Source of the DNA: Oreohelix idahoensis
Taxonomy: Eukaryota; Mollusca; Gastropoda; Stylommatophora; Oreohelicidae
DNA length: 64,000 nt
Assembly: GCA_024509875.1 (NCBI GenBank)
Contig: JAMPIV010019853.1
Span: forward strand, 1-64,000
Direction: 5' to 3'
A program made the position numbers and the translations under genes. Below, in pieces: positions 46,397-56,924 of the stretch (position 1 is its first letter; each line of letters begins with the position of its first letter). The notes under the pieces are model-generated. The model worked only from the letters and a program-made list of their open reading frames with translations, was not told where the DNA came from and did no database searches.

Positions 46397-46451
46397 AAAC
46401 AGACATTATATGTCAGTCCTTTATTCTATATACACATAGAGAAATTTATTA

Positions 46452-47700
46452 TTAGTTCTGGGGTTTACGGTGATTCTCATCACACGGATGGCGGCTTAAG
46501 AAATCCGCTCCCAAATTTGTTTTTCCAGATATATACTCAATGCTAAAATTATATGGAGCCAAAAGTAAAGACCATCGGAGTAACCTGGAGTTCTCATGCC
46601 TAGCCTGTGCTAGAAACGATAAAGGTTTGTGGTCTGTTTGCAACTTAAAGGCCTTCCCATACAGATAAATATTGAATTTCTTTATTGCCCATATTACTGC
46701 AAGACATTCTTTTTCGCTAGTTGAGTAATTGATTTCAGCTTTATTCAATTTTCTGCTAGCATATGCCACTGGGCTTAATTCCCCATCCAATGCATCTGAT
46801 TTCTGTAGTAGAGTTGCACCTAACCCAATATTACTTGCATCCGTCCTTACTATGAATTCTTGACTTAAGTCAGGTAATTTCAAAATGGGTTTACTTGTGA
46901 GCTTTTCCTTCAATTCTTGGTAAGTCATTTCACATTGTGGTGTCCATGTAATGCGATCTGGATGTCCTTTACGTGTCAAATCAGTTAACGGTGCACATAT
47001 GGAATTAAAGATTTTTCCTTAGCAAACGGAATCAAATATGGTTTCATACAGACAGGTGTGGGGTCTATCAGTTTCATATCATATTCCAATAGGTTTGTAT
47101 GCCCTGGTCGGTCTGTTAACACCTCTGCATGATTATTTAGAACCTGTTGCACTCTCTCTTTCTGAGTTTTCGTTAAATGTGTACTGATTTTCACCTGTGC
47201 TGCTGTCTCACAGGGGTGTAATGGATACTCAAATGATGAAAGTGGTTCCTTTTTCATCTCCATGGCGATGGACAAGGTCAACAAGTGTGTCTCTTCCTGA
47301 TGTTCTCTTTCCAAATATTTCTTCAGGAGATTCACATGATAGATTTTTTCTTTCCCCTTCTTATCAATCTTATAATTTGTTCTAGACACCTTCTCTAAAA
47401 CTGTATATGGACCCTGCCATCCAATTTGTAACTTATTCTGACTCCCGGGCAAAAGAAGCAGTACTTTCTCTCCCACAGCCAAATTTCTGTCTTTCGCCTT
47501 CCTGTTATAATAGGCAGCATGTTTCTTCCTGGCTTGTTTCAAATTTTCATTGGCAAGTTTCCAGCCAGTTTTTTAAACGAGTGGTCAGCTCATTCACATA
47601 TTGGTATGAAGATGTAATGTTTTCCTCTGCCTTTTCATCAGTCCACGTTCTTAACAAAGCTACATATGGACCTTTAATTGTGTGGACCTATTTGTCCATG
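46452..47700 (-). pseudogene. element B pol: integrase C-terminus, RT start, RNase H
   Basis: From the right: integrase C-terminus (LLRTWTDEKAEE, shifted by an extra T near 47570; then 47542-46985 with LLLLPGSQNKLQIGWQGPY and YHVNLLKKYLERE), running into the RT N-terminal region (DRPGHTNLLEYDMKLIDPTP). At about 47012 the frame jumps from PFAKEKS to FNSICAPLTDLTRKG, so about 0.7 kb holding all RT catalytic motifs is deleted (junction at a short T-rich match). The RNase H frame then runs to 46452: VRTDASNIGLGATLL, TDHKPLSFLA, ISGKTNLGADFLSRHP, and ends properly before the PPT. It also shows what element A lost at its 3' end. Confidence 0.88.
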
Positions 47701-49778
47701 CACCGGTATGGTCTCTTCCACTCGAAGCTTTATAGTGATGATTTTTCCTCCCAGAATTATCATTCACAAAACGACCGCTACCAATTTTTTTCTTGGGGCT
47801 GTCTCCCCACTTAAAATTCTTGATGAGAGATTTCCTCTCTACATCTTCTTCCTCCAGTTTGTTTAAGTCCGATTGAGGGATTTTCGGCTTATCCTGGGGT
47901 AAGACATCTTTTTGCACTCTCCGCATAGTGGCCATTGTAAAACAGTTAAGTGAAGCTTGTCCGTGAAAAGGGGCTTCCCATTCCATTTGGTCCACTTTAT
48001 CAAATCTATTTTTCTTTTTATTATCAGGCCTAATTTTGCCCCGGGGCGTGTCCAGGTCCTGATCCATGTTCCCACTTGTGGGTGTTCCCTCATGTGCTAT
48101 GCTACACCTTTCTACAAAATTCTCAATGTCCCATCTTGCTTTGGGCCAATAATAATTGTGAGCCACCTTTTGAATGATGGTACCTATCTTCTCATGGTCC
48201 CCATCTGGTTTCACATGTAGGCTCCTTATTAAGTCTGCCCTATATCTTTTAGGAAGTACCAGCTGTCCCTGACCTTTGGATCTAGCTCCAGTCTTCCTAT
48301 ACATCAACTTGTTTTTCATGTAAAAATCTCCCTTGCCTGGAGTTGTATGACAAGTTGACAATTTTCTGAAACAAGGCTTGAGTGTTTTATCCCCAGCCTG
48401 TGCCTTCCTCATCTCTTCTGGAGTGGTATCTAACATAATATCCTCCTCCTGTCTTGAGGTCGACCTGACCTGAAGGGTTGCCATATACACAGGTTTCCTT
48501 CTGCAACGGTCAGTGTCATGATTGTCCATCTGACAATTCTTACACCACCTTTTTCCTTGGTTGAAAGATTTTCTTTCATCATATTTCCTTTCATCGAATT
48601 GTGGGAATTTATTTTTATTTTCATACCGTGGCCTATCAAATTGGTGCTTACCTTTATTTTGATCCTTAGGATCAAATTTATTAAAGTTCTGTGGTGCCCT
48701 AAAGTTATCCACTTGTTTCTTTTTATTACCTGTTACCTCTGCTTGAGCTGCTTGATACCTTTCAGCAACATTTAGCAACTCACCCAGCCTCTCTGCACCT
48801 TGTTCCATGAGAAACTTTCTCAGGTCTGGAGCCATGGACTCTCTTAATTGCTCTATAAGGACCATTTCCTTAAGATCTTGGGTTTTCCCCAGAGAAGTCC
48901 ATTTCTCCAAGTATGTCTCTATTCGTGCAGAAAACTGGTGATAGGTTTCACCTGACAGTAGTTTAGCATTCCTAAATTTTTTCCTATAGAATTCTGCATT
49001 CTTTTCATATCTTAACAAAAGAGCCTGCTTTAGCATGTCATAATTTTCCTGATCACCTCTACTCATTTTTTGCAAAAACTTCATAAGCTGCCCCACGAAG
49101 TCCCTGAGATAACTTTAAGCTCCACCTTTCTCTCTCTAACCCATACGTGGTAGCTAATAGTTCATACCTATTTAGGTAGCTCTCTATATCATCGTCTTTC
49201 TCAACAAAATGATCTAAATGAAAATTCATAGCTGAGGTTGAGGCTCCTTGGCTAGCAGTGGCATCAGAGGCAAAGGGACTGGCACCATTTTCAGGAGCAT
49301 GGCCCTGAAACTCAAACTCCCTTATTCGTAACTCATGTTCCCTTTGTAATCTCTTATCTTCTGCTTCCCTTTCTGCAGCTAATCTCTTGTCTTCCCTTTC
49401 TGCAGCTAATTTCTTCTCTTCCCTTTCTGCAGCTAATTTCTTCTCTTCCCTTTCTGCAGCTAATTTCTTCTCTTCCCTTTCTGCAGCTAATTTCTTCTCT
49501 TCCCTTTCTGCAGCCTGTCTTCTTTCCTCGGCTTCCAATGCTTTAGCCTCTTTGTCAGCCTCAATCTGCAACCTCTTAGTCTCAGCCTCAGCCTCAAATT
49601 GTAACTTCTTAATTTCCCTTTCAGCCTCTAACTTTCTTTCGGCTTCAAACCTTCTTTCTTCACGTTCAATAAATTTGTCACATTCCGTAGTGACATAGGC
49701 AACCATAACTTGCCCATCTAATCCTAACTCTTTTGCAGTCTGAACAGCAGCAGATCGAAACTTGGCCAGGTCCGCCAT
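47660..49778 (-). pseudogene. gag: element B gag with expanded coiled-coil repeat and a frameshift
   Basis: Starts at 49778 with MADLAKFRSAAVQTAKELG, as in A. Residues of about 60-140 hold five to six near-identical 9-residue repeats (AAEREEKKL), a 27-bp coding minisatellite that A lacks. The capsid region follows. A longer T-run at about 49070 breaks the frame at VFAK. The second frame, 49096-47660 (478 residues), covers the rest of the capsid, the zinc knuckle CKNCQMDNHDTDRC, the integrase zinc-domain start (AHNYYWPKARWDIENFVERC) and the segment that replaces the DDE core. That segment differs from A by about 16 mostly conservative residues. Confidence 0.82.
49385..49515 (-). repeat. 27-bp coding minisatellite in element B gag
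   Basis: Five to six tandem copies of a 27-bp unit (plus strand TTCTCTTCCCTTTCTGCAGC...). It codes for the 9-residue repeat AAEREEKKL and keeps the heptad-like charge pattern. The plus-strand ORF over it is a shadow. Confidence 0.9.
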
Positions 49779-49959
49779 TGTCTATCAGGTAAATTTATAC
49801 AATGTCTAACCAACAATTCAATTTCTAAATATATATCTAATGGACAACACAGGCACCGTGAGCTCAACCTTATTTAATTCCACCCAAGGATACCTTTTAA
49901 TTCTTATATTCCCTGAAGTGAATTACCCCCAATATTTTTAATAGGGAAAGATTCAAAAT

Positions 49960-49977
49960 CCCAAGAGCGAGACCCCA
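49960..49977 (-). promoter_or_regulatory. primer binding site of element B
   Basis: Minus strand TGGGGTCTCGCTCTTGGG, 5 bases after the LTR end; two changes from element A, both at the distal end. Confidence 0.65.
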
Positions 49978-49982
49978 ATATA

Positions 49983-49998
49983 TGTGGTGAAGTGGGAT
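49983..49998 (-). repeat. 16-bp stub of the element B 5' LTR
   Basis: TGTGGTGAAGTGGGAT matches the LTR end exactly, after which the sequence (CCATAACTATTC...) no longer matches any of the three LTR copies. Either a deletion or rearrangement removed the rest, or a divergent LTR begins here. Confidence 0.6.
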
Positions 49999-52105
49999 CC
50001 ATAACTATTCAAATTATTATCCAACTGTTAAAACCTAAAGTGATTATAAAATTGTGTTATTTGTAATGTTACAAATTTAACTTCGATTTAATCATTTTAA
50101 AGTTACTGCATCTTTGTCTCAGTCAAATTACTACACACTCTAAAGAGAGATATACTAGAATAATAGAATTCCACTGAGTAAATCATGGGTGGGGGCTTAA
50201 ACGGGCTGAAAGTAATAAGTGTTTTAATCCTCCACAAAAGCGTCGGCAGAATTATAGAGTTAAAATACTCAGCCAAAGCAGTATTGTTCTCGTGTAACCG
50301 CTGGGAACGGCACTAAATAACAATATGTAACCGTGGTGGCTGGTTACTGCATCAAATAATCTTATGTGACCGCTGTAACAATCTATCCAGGTGATATGCC
50401 AAACCTTCACACCATGCAGACCTTTTGTCACAGGGGGTACATATTTCTTCTAAGTTTAATGATATTGAATTTCCTAGTGATCGTAGTGTTTACTGGTTTA
50501 CTTATATATCTTGTGGGTGGTAACTGGCGACTGCCAGAGGTGGAGTTACCTAAATGAATGTTGGTTCAAGACCAGGTCCTTTCTACTCTCGTAAGTTGTC
50601 AGTGATCATTTGTATCTTCTTAGTGCTTCCATACATTAGTAAGTAACAGCAATAAATCATGGAAAACTGTTTATTAGTAGAGTCCAAGGGACTGAAGGCA
50701 TGGTTAAATACAAAACTCAATAACCTGGCTATCAGCGGCCAGAACGCCTGTGGGTTACATGAATCGTAGGGTCTCTGCAAAAGGACATCATCATAACAAC
50801 ATGTCTGCTTGACTCTGCTAACTATGTCGATAGGCTTTTGCCTAGAGTCTCAATATACATTTCATAGCAGACTAGTCATTCTAATAGAAAAAATGGTTCT
50901 CATACAAACCATGTGAACACATCCCACAAAACTGGAAAAACTCAGTCTCCTCGAATAACATACTTGTGAAAAACATTGAATCTTTCAGTGGTCAGGCATT
51001 TCCTCGACCAGAGGTTAACCCCACAACCTTTTTAAAAAAAACACGGGGCAGCACTAAGGTATTCAACCTTCTCCCGTGAACACGTCTGCCTTACTGGAGG
51101 TGAACTCCGTGACTCAGCTGTGTTCTTACTGCGGTGGTCAAAAATAGCTATCGTCGATTTCATTGGTCAAGCTCGACAAGTGAAGTTATCTTACTAACTA
51201 ATCTTGCTCAAGATCTTTAGCTATTCTTATATTACTATTTAACGTGCTAGCTAGCGTTAACACAGGCCATCCGGTGACACTCGCTTATTCTGAATATCTT
51301 GTGAAGACTCCCTGGAGATATAAGCGTTTTGTTTCTTCTATTTACATATCTGCCAAGAGTCATTTTGTGCGAAGGTAGATATCTTTGAAGCCCATATTAG
51401 ATACTTTTGAGTTTTGGCCACTGTTGGACCCACTACTGCAAAGCAAGGGAGGTAATACCGTCACCCGGCACTTGGACTTTAACAACTGGTTCAGAAACAA
51501 GAATAAAGGAATGATAAATGAGATGTCACAGAAAGATTAACAGCATAGCAGACATAAATTTATAATAAATAAACAGATCAGATACACAGTCAGAAGTGCT
51601 ATAGGACCAAATGATGATCTTCTCACAATAATAAAGTGACGAAATCTGACGTGGTCTGGTCACGTGTCAAGATCTCATGGGCAACAAGAAATTGTTCTTC
51701 ACCTCATAGTATCAGTGGTTTCTTGACCACTTTTGTCTACTAGTTAGTCATACGTCACTGATGTAACCAACAGATCCATAGACATGATTAATGGTTGAGA
51801 GGGGCGCAATGCTAGCAAATGTAGCAACAACTTTTATAACAGTTAACACGTACAACCCCCCGCCCCCGACAATAAAAAACAAATATTCAGAATATATCTT
51901 GAACAAACCAATGTGACATCATCACTAACAAGCGATTATCACGGATCTCTGTAACGTACTTTATTAGTGCCAGTTCCAGACAAAAGCTTCTACATCCAAC
52001 CCTGTGATGTATTTGAGTACCGTGTAGACCTCTATGTTTGACGATAATCACAAAGTTAAAGAAAGTATTTGTATTTAATTGTTTCAACCTGACCACACAA
52101 TACGT
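49999..52105. other. unassigned sequence right of element B
   Basis: No gene, LTR or known repeat recognised in 2.1 kb. Contains ACCCCCCGCCCCCGACA near 51855-51871. Short frames on either strand lack domains. Confidence 0.45.
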
Positions 52106-52225
52106 GAGGTAGACATGGACAGACCTTGAACTGATGGCACGTGACAGGAGGACTGTGCATGTGTTTGTTGAAGGTCATTGCTCCCTGAGGAGCTAAAGGG
52201 TGTTGATTGATTGATACATTATGTA
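52106..52225 (+). mobile_element. LINE 3'-terminal fragment with (TTGA)n tail
   Basis: GACCTTGAACTGATGGCACG, TGCATGTGTTTGTTGAAGGT and CTCCCTGAGGAGCTAAAGGG align with 42985-43060 of the larger LINE copy; tail TTGATTGATTGATA. Heavily 5'-truncated. Confidence 0.7.
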
Positions 52226-53085
52226 CATGTGAGACAATGAGATTCCATGAGCCTACCTGTATAATCTGAAACTGGAAACAATACAGGAAATATATATGAT
52301 ATGTTACAGAAAGGCCATCGGCAAATCTGACATGGATCGTATTAAACTTGAACAGATTAGACATAAAGTTAGAAATGTTATAGGACCATATGATGACTAA
52401 CTCACAACATTAAAGTGACGGAAGCTGACATGGTATGGCCACATATGTGCTACCAAAAACACTACAGACACAACCACCGAAGACACTCACATACACTAGT
52501 CACAATCAAAATAAATGTATACAAAGATTTCTTTTCGTGTCCTCTTTAAAACCTTCAGGGACATAAATTTATTCAATCCAAGGTAAACAATTTAAATAAG
52601 ACATAAAATGCTAAACTGAATAATACCTTTCTCTTCTTTTATTTAACTTTATCTAGATAACTTTTAAATTATAAAGAACAAATAAGAGTACGTTTTACTA
52701 ATTTATACAATTGGCAAATTTTTAAAATTATTTAAATATTTTGGGTTGTACTTTAAAAACATAATAAAATTTATTCACTTGGTGCACATATTTATGTAGT
52801 GAGCACTTATCTCCTGTGCCACTTTTAATGATAATCTTAGACGAAAACAGCCTCTATTGTCTTTTATATTTGAATATGCGCCCTAATATAACCAACAAGG
52901 TTGAACGGGACTCGCCTCGCCTAACGAGGCAAAACTTTATTTTTAAATAAAAAATGGTACCGGTTGATCCTCATTAGCCGGTTCGCAGATTTTCAAACCA
53001 AAATGTTCCATGAGCGCTAACAGACGCTCTTCATCCATCTTTTCAACACACTGTATGACAAAACACACCAGTCAACGGTCAGCGC
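52226..53085. other. mostly unassigned sequence with one dispersed repeat
   Basis: 52865-52930 reads, on the minus strand, GGCGAGGCGAGTCCC and GGTTATATTAGGGCGCA, an inverted copy of 39335-39375. Otherwise AT-rich with nothing recognised. Confidence 0.5.
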
Positions 53086-53087
53086 TT

Positions 53088-53363
53088 TTACAACGTTAAT
53101 TTTCTTTTCATTCCTAGGTTGTCTAGGACCTCTTTATATGTGCTCTCTGTCCACGAGGTATCCCATATTCTTCTAAATATCAACATCTCGAAGACCATAA
53201 TTCTTTCTCTCAACTGCTCGTTGTCAAGAGATTGATAAAGAGCGATGATAAAAGAAATCTCTTTACAGAGCGCAACGAATATTTCCCCTTCTGAACGCAT
53301 GCTTCGGCCCCTGTACATCGCTGATGGAACACTTCTGCGAGAAAATATACGAGATAACAGCAT
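53088..53363 (-). CDS. unidentified ORF, possible host exon
   Basis: 91-residue minus-strand frame ending NLGMKRKLTL and a stop. The sequence (MRSEGEIFVALCKEISFIIA, YQSLDNEQLRERIMVFEMLI) has a balanced, helix-like composition unlike the repeats around it. It is preceded on its strand by TTTCTCGCAG, which could be a splice acceptor. If so, the real exon starts at AAGTGTTCC (about 53337) and the first ten residues, which lie in the 57-bp satellite, are not coding. No family recognised and no neighbouring exon is seen. It may equally be part of an unknown repeat. Confidence 0.3.
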   Translation of the reverse strand: MLLSRIFSRRSVPSAMYRGRSMRSEGEIFVALCKEISFIIALYQSLDNEQLRERIMVFEMLIFRRIWDTSWTESTYKEVLDNLGMKRKLTL

Positions 53364-53615
53364 AAATGGCTAAGATATTTTCATTGACAATGATGGAGCA
53401 AATATACGAGATAACAGCATACATGTCTAAGATATTAGCATTGACAGTGATGGAGCAAATTTACGAGATAACAGCATGAATCTCTAAGACATTAGCATTG
53501 ACAACCACAGAGCTAATATACGAGATAACAACATGAATCTCTAAGACATTAGTATTGATAACGAAAGAGGAGATATATGAGATAACAGCATGAATCTCTA
53601 AGACAGTAACATTGA
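53339..53615. repeat. 57-bp satellite, left block
   Basis: Tandem units containing ATATACGAGATAACAACATG and CTCTAAGACATTAACATTGA, about 57 bp each, moderately diverged. Interrupted at TTGACAAC by a solo LTR. Confidence 0.88.
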
Positions 53616-53619
53616 CAAC

Positions 53620-54258
53620 TGTGACCGCTTGACCTTTCACGCTAGCATTATCCCCTCTACTTCCACGCTAAGCATTTATATGTGCTAGAAGATGCTACAT
53701 GTAAGAATAACAGACCTTAAAAGCAAATAAGACGTTTTTACACAAAACGCAGTATTCATTCAAAGTTCAGTTGCTGTTACTGCTCTGACAGGGCAAACGT
53801 AGGTCAATCACAGGTAATAATGAATGGGTTTTATAAGCGCGAAAGTGGGAAATGAATGTTTGTGTGATCTGGGTTTTTTTAATCCTAATGTTAAGTTGGA
53901 AAAGATCACACATGTGAAAATAAAGTCGAAATAACAGATTGTCGTGTGTAAAAAGGTCGAAAAGCTGAGGAACGGAGTGCAAATGTTAACTATTGTGTCG
54001 TGTGGAAAAAAGGACGGGTCGTGTGAACAAAGGCGGGAAAAAAGAAGAAATAGTATAAATAGAAGAACATTCCTGGGTTGAAACAAATAACAAAAGGTCA
54101 AGTATCACCATCTCTGGCGGAACGCCAGTCAGCACTCGAACCACCACAACATATGAAGGATTAACTCTGACTACATAAAATCTATATAACTACTAGTGCC
54201 GCATTCAACTGACGCGGGCACATATCTTCAAATTGATGCCGTAACCAGCTCGGTTACA
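53620..54258 (+). repeat. solo LTR (639 bp) inserted in the 57-bp satellite
   Basis: Begins TGTGACCGCTTGACC and ends AGCTCGGTTACA (TG...CA with near-inverted ends), flanked by CAAC at 53616-53619 and 54259-54262; the satellite resumes after the second CAAC. It contains a TATA-like TATAAATAG (about 54054). The orientation is inferred from that TATA. A second copy with an extra segment is at 15501-16500. No internal retroelement sequence, so it is a recombination product. Confidence 0.8.
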
Positions 54259-54262
54259 CAAC

Positions 54263-54414
54263 GCCAGAGCTAATATACGAGATAACAACAAGAATCTCTT
54301 AGAATTGACAACGACAGAGCTAATATACGAGATAACAACATGAATCTATAGGACATTAACATTGACAACGACAGAGGAGATATACAAGACAATAACATGA
54401 GTCTCTAAGACATT
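54263..54414. repeat. 57-bp satellite, middle block
   Basis: Two to three units between the solo LTR and the SINE-like insertion. Confidence 0.85.
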
Positions 54415-54623
54415 CCCAACGGGCTGATCACCCGTTTGCCAGTCACTTTGATTACGGAAACAACAACAAACGGATTGATTTGTCGTTGCCCTAAAGACGC
54501 CATTAGGCGTGATGGGAACAACGGCAAAGAAAATCTATTCGCTGTTGCCCTTAAGACGCCACTAGGCGTAATGGCCACTGCTGACTGCTTTGCCGGTCGT
54601 TGGCTAAGGACGGAAGAAGAAGA
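54415..54623 (+). mobile_element. SINE-like element copy 2
   Basis: Starts CCAACGGGCTGATCACCCGT and ends GGAAGAAGAAG, colinear with copy 1 (12197-12405, opposite strand) over its whole length. Flanks CTAAGACATT (54405-54414) and CTAAAACATT (54424-54433) form a 10-bp duplication with one mismatch. Two copies with independent target duplications of 10-14 bp and the same short-repeat tail indicate a real LINE-mobilised family. The ORF over it is not coding. Confidence 0.78.
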
Positions 54624-54890
54624 CTAAAACATTAACATTGACAACAACAGAGCTAATATACGAGATAACAACACGAATCTTTAAGACATTAACATTGACA
54701 ACGACGGAGGAGATATACGAGATAACAACATGAAGCTTTAAGACATTAACATTGACAACGACGGAGGAGATATACGAGATAACAACATGAAGCTTTAAGA
54801 CATTAGCATTGACAACGACAGAGCTAATATACGAGGTAACAACATGAAGCTTTAAGACATTAGCATTGACAACGACACAGCAAATAAGTG
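54424..54890. repeat. 57-bp satellite, right block
   Basis: About eight units with CGACGGAGGAGATATACGAG and CGACAGAGCTAATATACGAG variants alternating; ends near 54890. Confidence 0.88.
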
Positions 54891-55025
54891 TTTACTGCAT
54901 CAACTTGCGCTTCAAAACAAAATGTAAAAATAAATAAAATTATTCACAAATTAAAAAAGGAAATGCTTTCATAATATCGATAACACACTGCTGTGTGTCA
55001 TAAATAACTGTGCAGCTTTGCTAAA

Positions 55026-55365
55026 TATATTTATTGCACTTCATTCAACCAGTTTAAGACACAACATGAAGATCAACACATCTAATACAGAAACTAAGAA
55101 AATCAGCTGATCACCAAGCCCACTTAACATACATGTCAACAACATCAGAATTAAGCAGGTTCCAGAGTTCAAATACTTAGGAAGCATTTTTACAGAAAAT
55201 TGAAAACTTGACAGAGAAATTGAAACAAGATGTCTAAAAGCCAATGCAGTGACTTAACAACTGTCACCACTGCTCAACCATCTGAATATCAGGTTTGAGT
55301 CTAAACAACAGCTGATAAATAGTATATTCTCACTACGTCTTTGCTATCAGTGTTAAGCATGGTTG
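55026..55365 (+). pseudogene. RTE-like LINE fragment
   Basis: In shifting plus-strand frames: a stretch matching RT palm-to-thumb, readable at the nucleotide level as ACATGTCAACAACATCAGAA, then GTTCCAGAGTTCAAATACTT (VPEFKYLG), GACAGAGAAATTGAAACAAG (DREIETR) and AGTTTGAGTCTAAACAACAG-like sequence. FKYLGS followed by DREIETR is typical of RTE/BovB-type LINEs. Many stops; both ends truncated. Confidence 0.6.
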
Positions 55366-56260
55366 TCGTAGATTTGCGATAGGTGAGTTAAGACTCAGAT
55401 TGGTCCCTTCTGAATATACTAGAACATGAGATGACTCAGTGAGAGATAATAATAGAAATATATTTTTACGAGTGAGATGGTGTGACAATAAGTAAGTCTG
55501 TATCTGAAGCTCGAGAAATCTCTCGCTCAGCCTATCTCTCTACAACAGAAAATGTATGTCAGACAGATTACTCAGTTATAGAGATATACTCTATTTCAAC
55601 CACTCCCAGACCCGCACACACAAGTGACAACGGTTAGACGTACAGACGTGAAACTATATCTATGGAATATGACTATTTGGGACGAGCTGAACCGACACAC
55701 TTGAATAAGTTTATGTAAATATTTATTATCATAAGAAAATTCAACACAAGCATAAATTAATCACATATAAATACATACAAGTTCAATGAATTACGAAGAG
55801 AATAATAGATTCATTGAAGTAATCCTTTCCCTTTTTGTTAAGCCACGATCCTGTTAGAAGAAAAGTTATAGCCCCAAAGAGTCACAGATCTATCCGCTAT
55901 GGTCTAAGATTTCCCTGTATGGTTAAGAACAGAGTTGATATATTAAATCTATTCTAAGAGGAAAATATCATTTAGCAACAAACTTGCATAAAGAAATACA
56001 AAGTTATTAAATGAGTTATTACATGAAAGAATTATTTATCCTGCACTTCGCTCGCCCTGACAAACAAACTGTGATCACAGCAACACACACAATCAACCTT
56101 ACCTACAGGTTGCCTTCACCACCTCTGGAAAATTGATTAAAGGAACATGCAGCCCATCCGCTGTTGATTGTCTGATGAATCAAGCCCCAGCTTCTCCAAC
56201 TGACTTATTAATCAAATGTAGTGAAGCGCTAAATTCACTATATTTATTATATTTGGGTAG
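55366..56260. other. unassigned AT-rich sequence
   Basis: Nothing recognised in about 0.9 kb. Confidence 0.45.
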
Positions 56261-56453
56261 TTTTTTGTTCAGTTTCGTTTTTTAGTTTTTACTTTCTTAG
56301 TATGTATTGTGTACATCCGGGGTCAGAAGTCACTTCCTTTTCAGCCATGCTTCGCCTTCAGGGAAGTACCTAGGTTTTATTTTTATTTTTATTTATTTTT
56401 ATATTTCTTTAAGTTCTTATGTCTCCTATCTAGCCTTCACTTTCTTTCTTTTC

Positions 56454-56478
56454 CTGACGAAGGCCTTGTGGCCGTAAC
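56454..56478 (+). ncRNA. degenerate hammerhead-like core in the Penelope leader
   Basis: CTGACGA (position 7 is free in hammerheads), stem II AGGCC-TTGT-GGCC, then GTAACGT where GAAACGT is expected. One core base is changed, so self-cleavage is unlikely. The layout matches the motif at 42020-42065. Confidence 0.4.
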
Positions 56479-56924
56479 GTAGACTACTTTCTTTGTCTTT
56501 TGTCCTCGTAAGACGAATCACCTTTTTTCGATTTTTTTTCAAACCCACCCATTGTACTCCACGTCTTACCGCAGTTCCCCTCAACTTCCTCGATTTTTTG
56601 TATATATTTTCTTGACTGCACCGTATCTCTGTTATCTCGTATCTCTATCTACCTAACCTGCTTATCCCCTTGATCCTATCCTATCTCTCCTTTTTCAGTA
56701 GCCTATTGCATATTATTTTATATCCTATTTATTTAGGCCCTATTCATTTTCGTATTTCCCTACTCTTCCTTCACACCTTATATTACCGCACGCTACCCTA
56801 TTTATTTATTTAGCCTATTGTTTCATTAGTCTCCATTTTTCGTTTAGCGTTTTATAGCCTATGTTATTTATTATTTTTTATTTTTTACGTTTTTTATTTT
56901 CTGGACGTTTTACTTTTCCCCACT

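Larger units (their letters stand above)
43945..49998 (-). mobile_element. Gypsy element B: sister of A, with 3' LTR and deleted RT
   Basis: Minus-strand element reading right to left: 16-bp LTR stub (49983-49998), PBS, gag (frameshifted), integrase zinc-domain start, the same segment replacing the integrase core as in A, integrase C-terminus, RT start, deletion of the RT core, RNase H, PPT, full 3' LTR. It supplies the 3' end missing from A, while A supplies the RT missing here. Shared loss of protease and integrase core shows the two descend from an already defective source. Confidence 0.88.

Noticed and set aside
49983..51871. A complete divergent 5' LTR of element B ending at CCCCCGACA
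   Set aside because: Ends fit TG...CA, but nothing between them matches the 3' LTR and no target duplication supports it.
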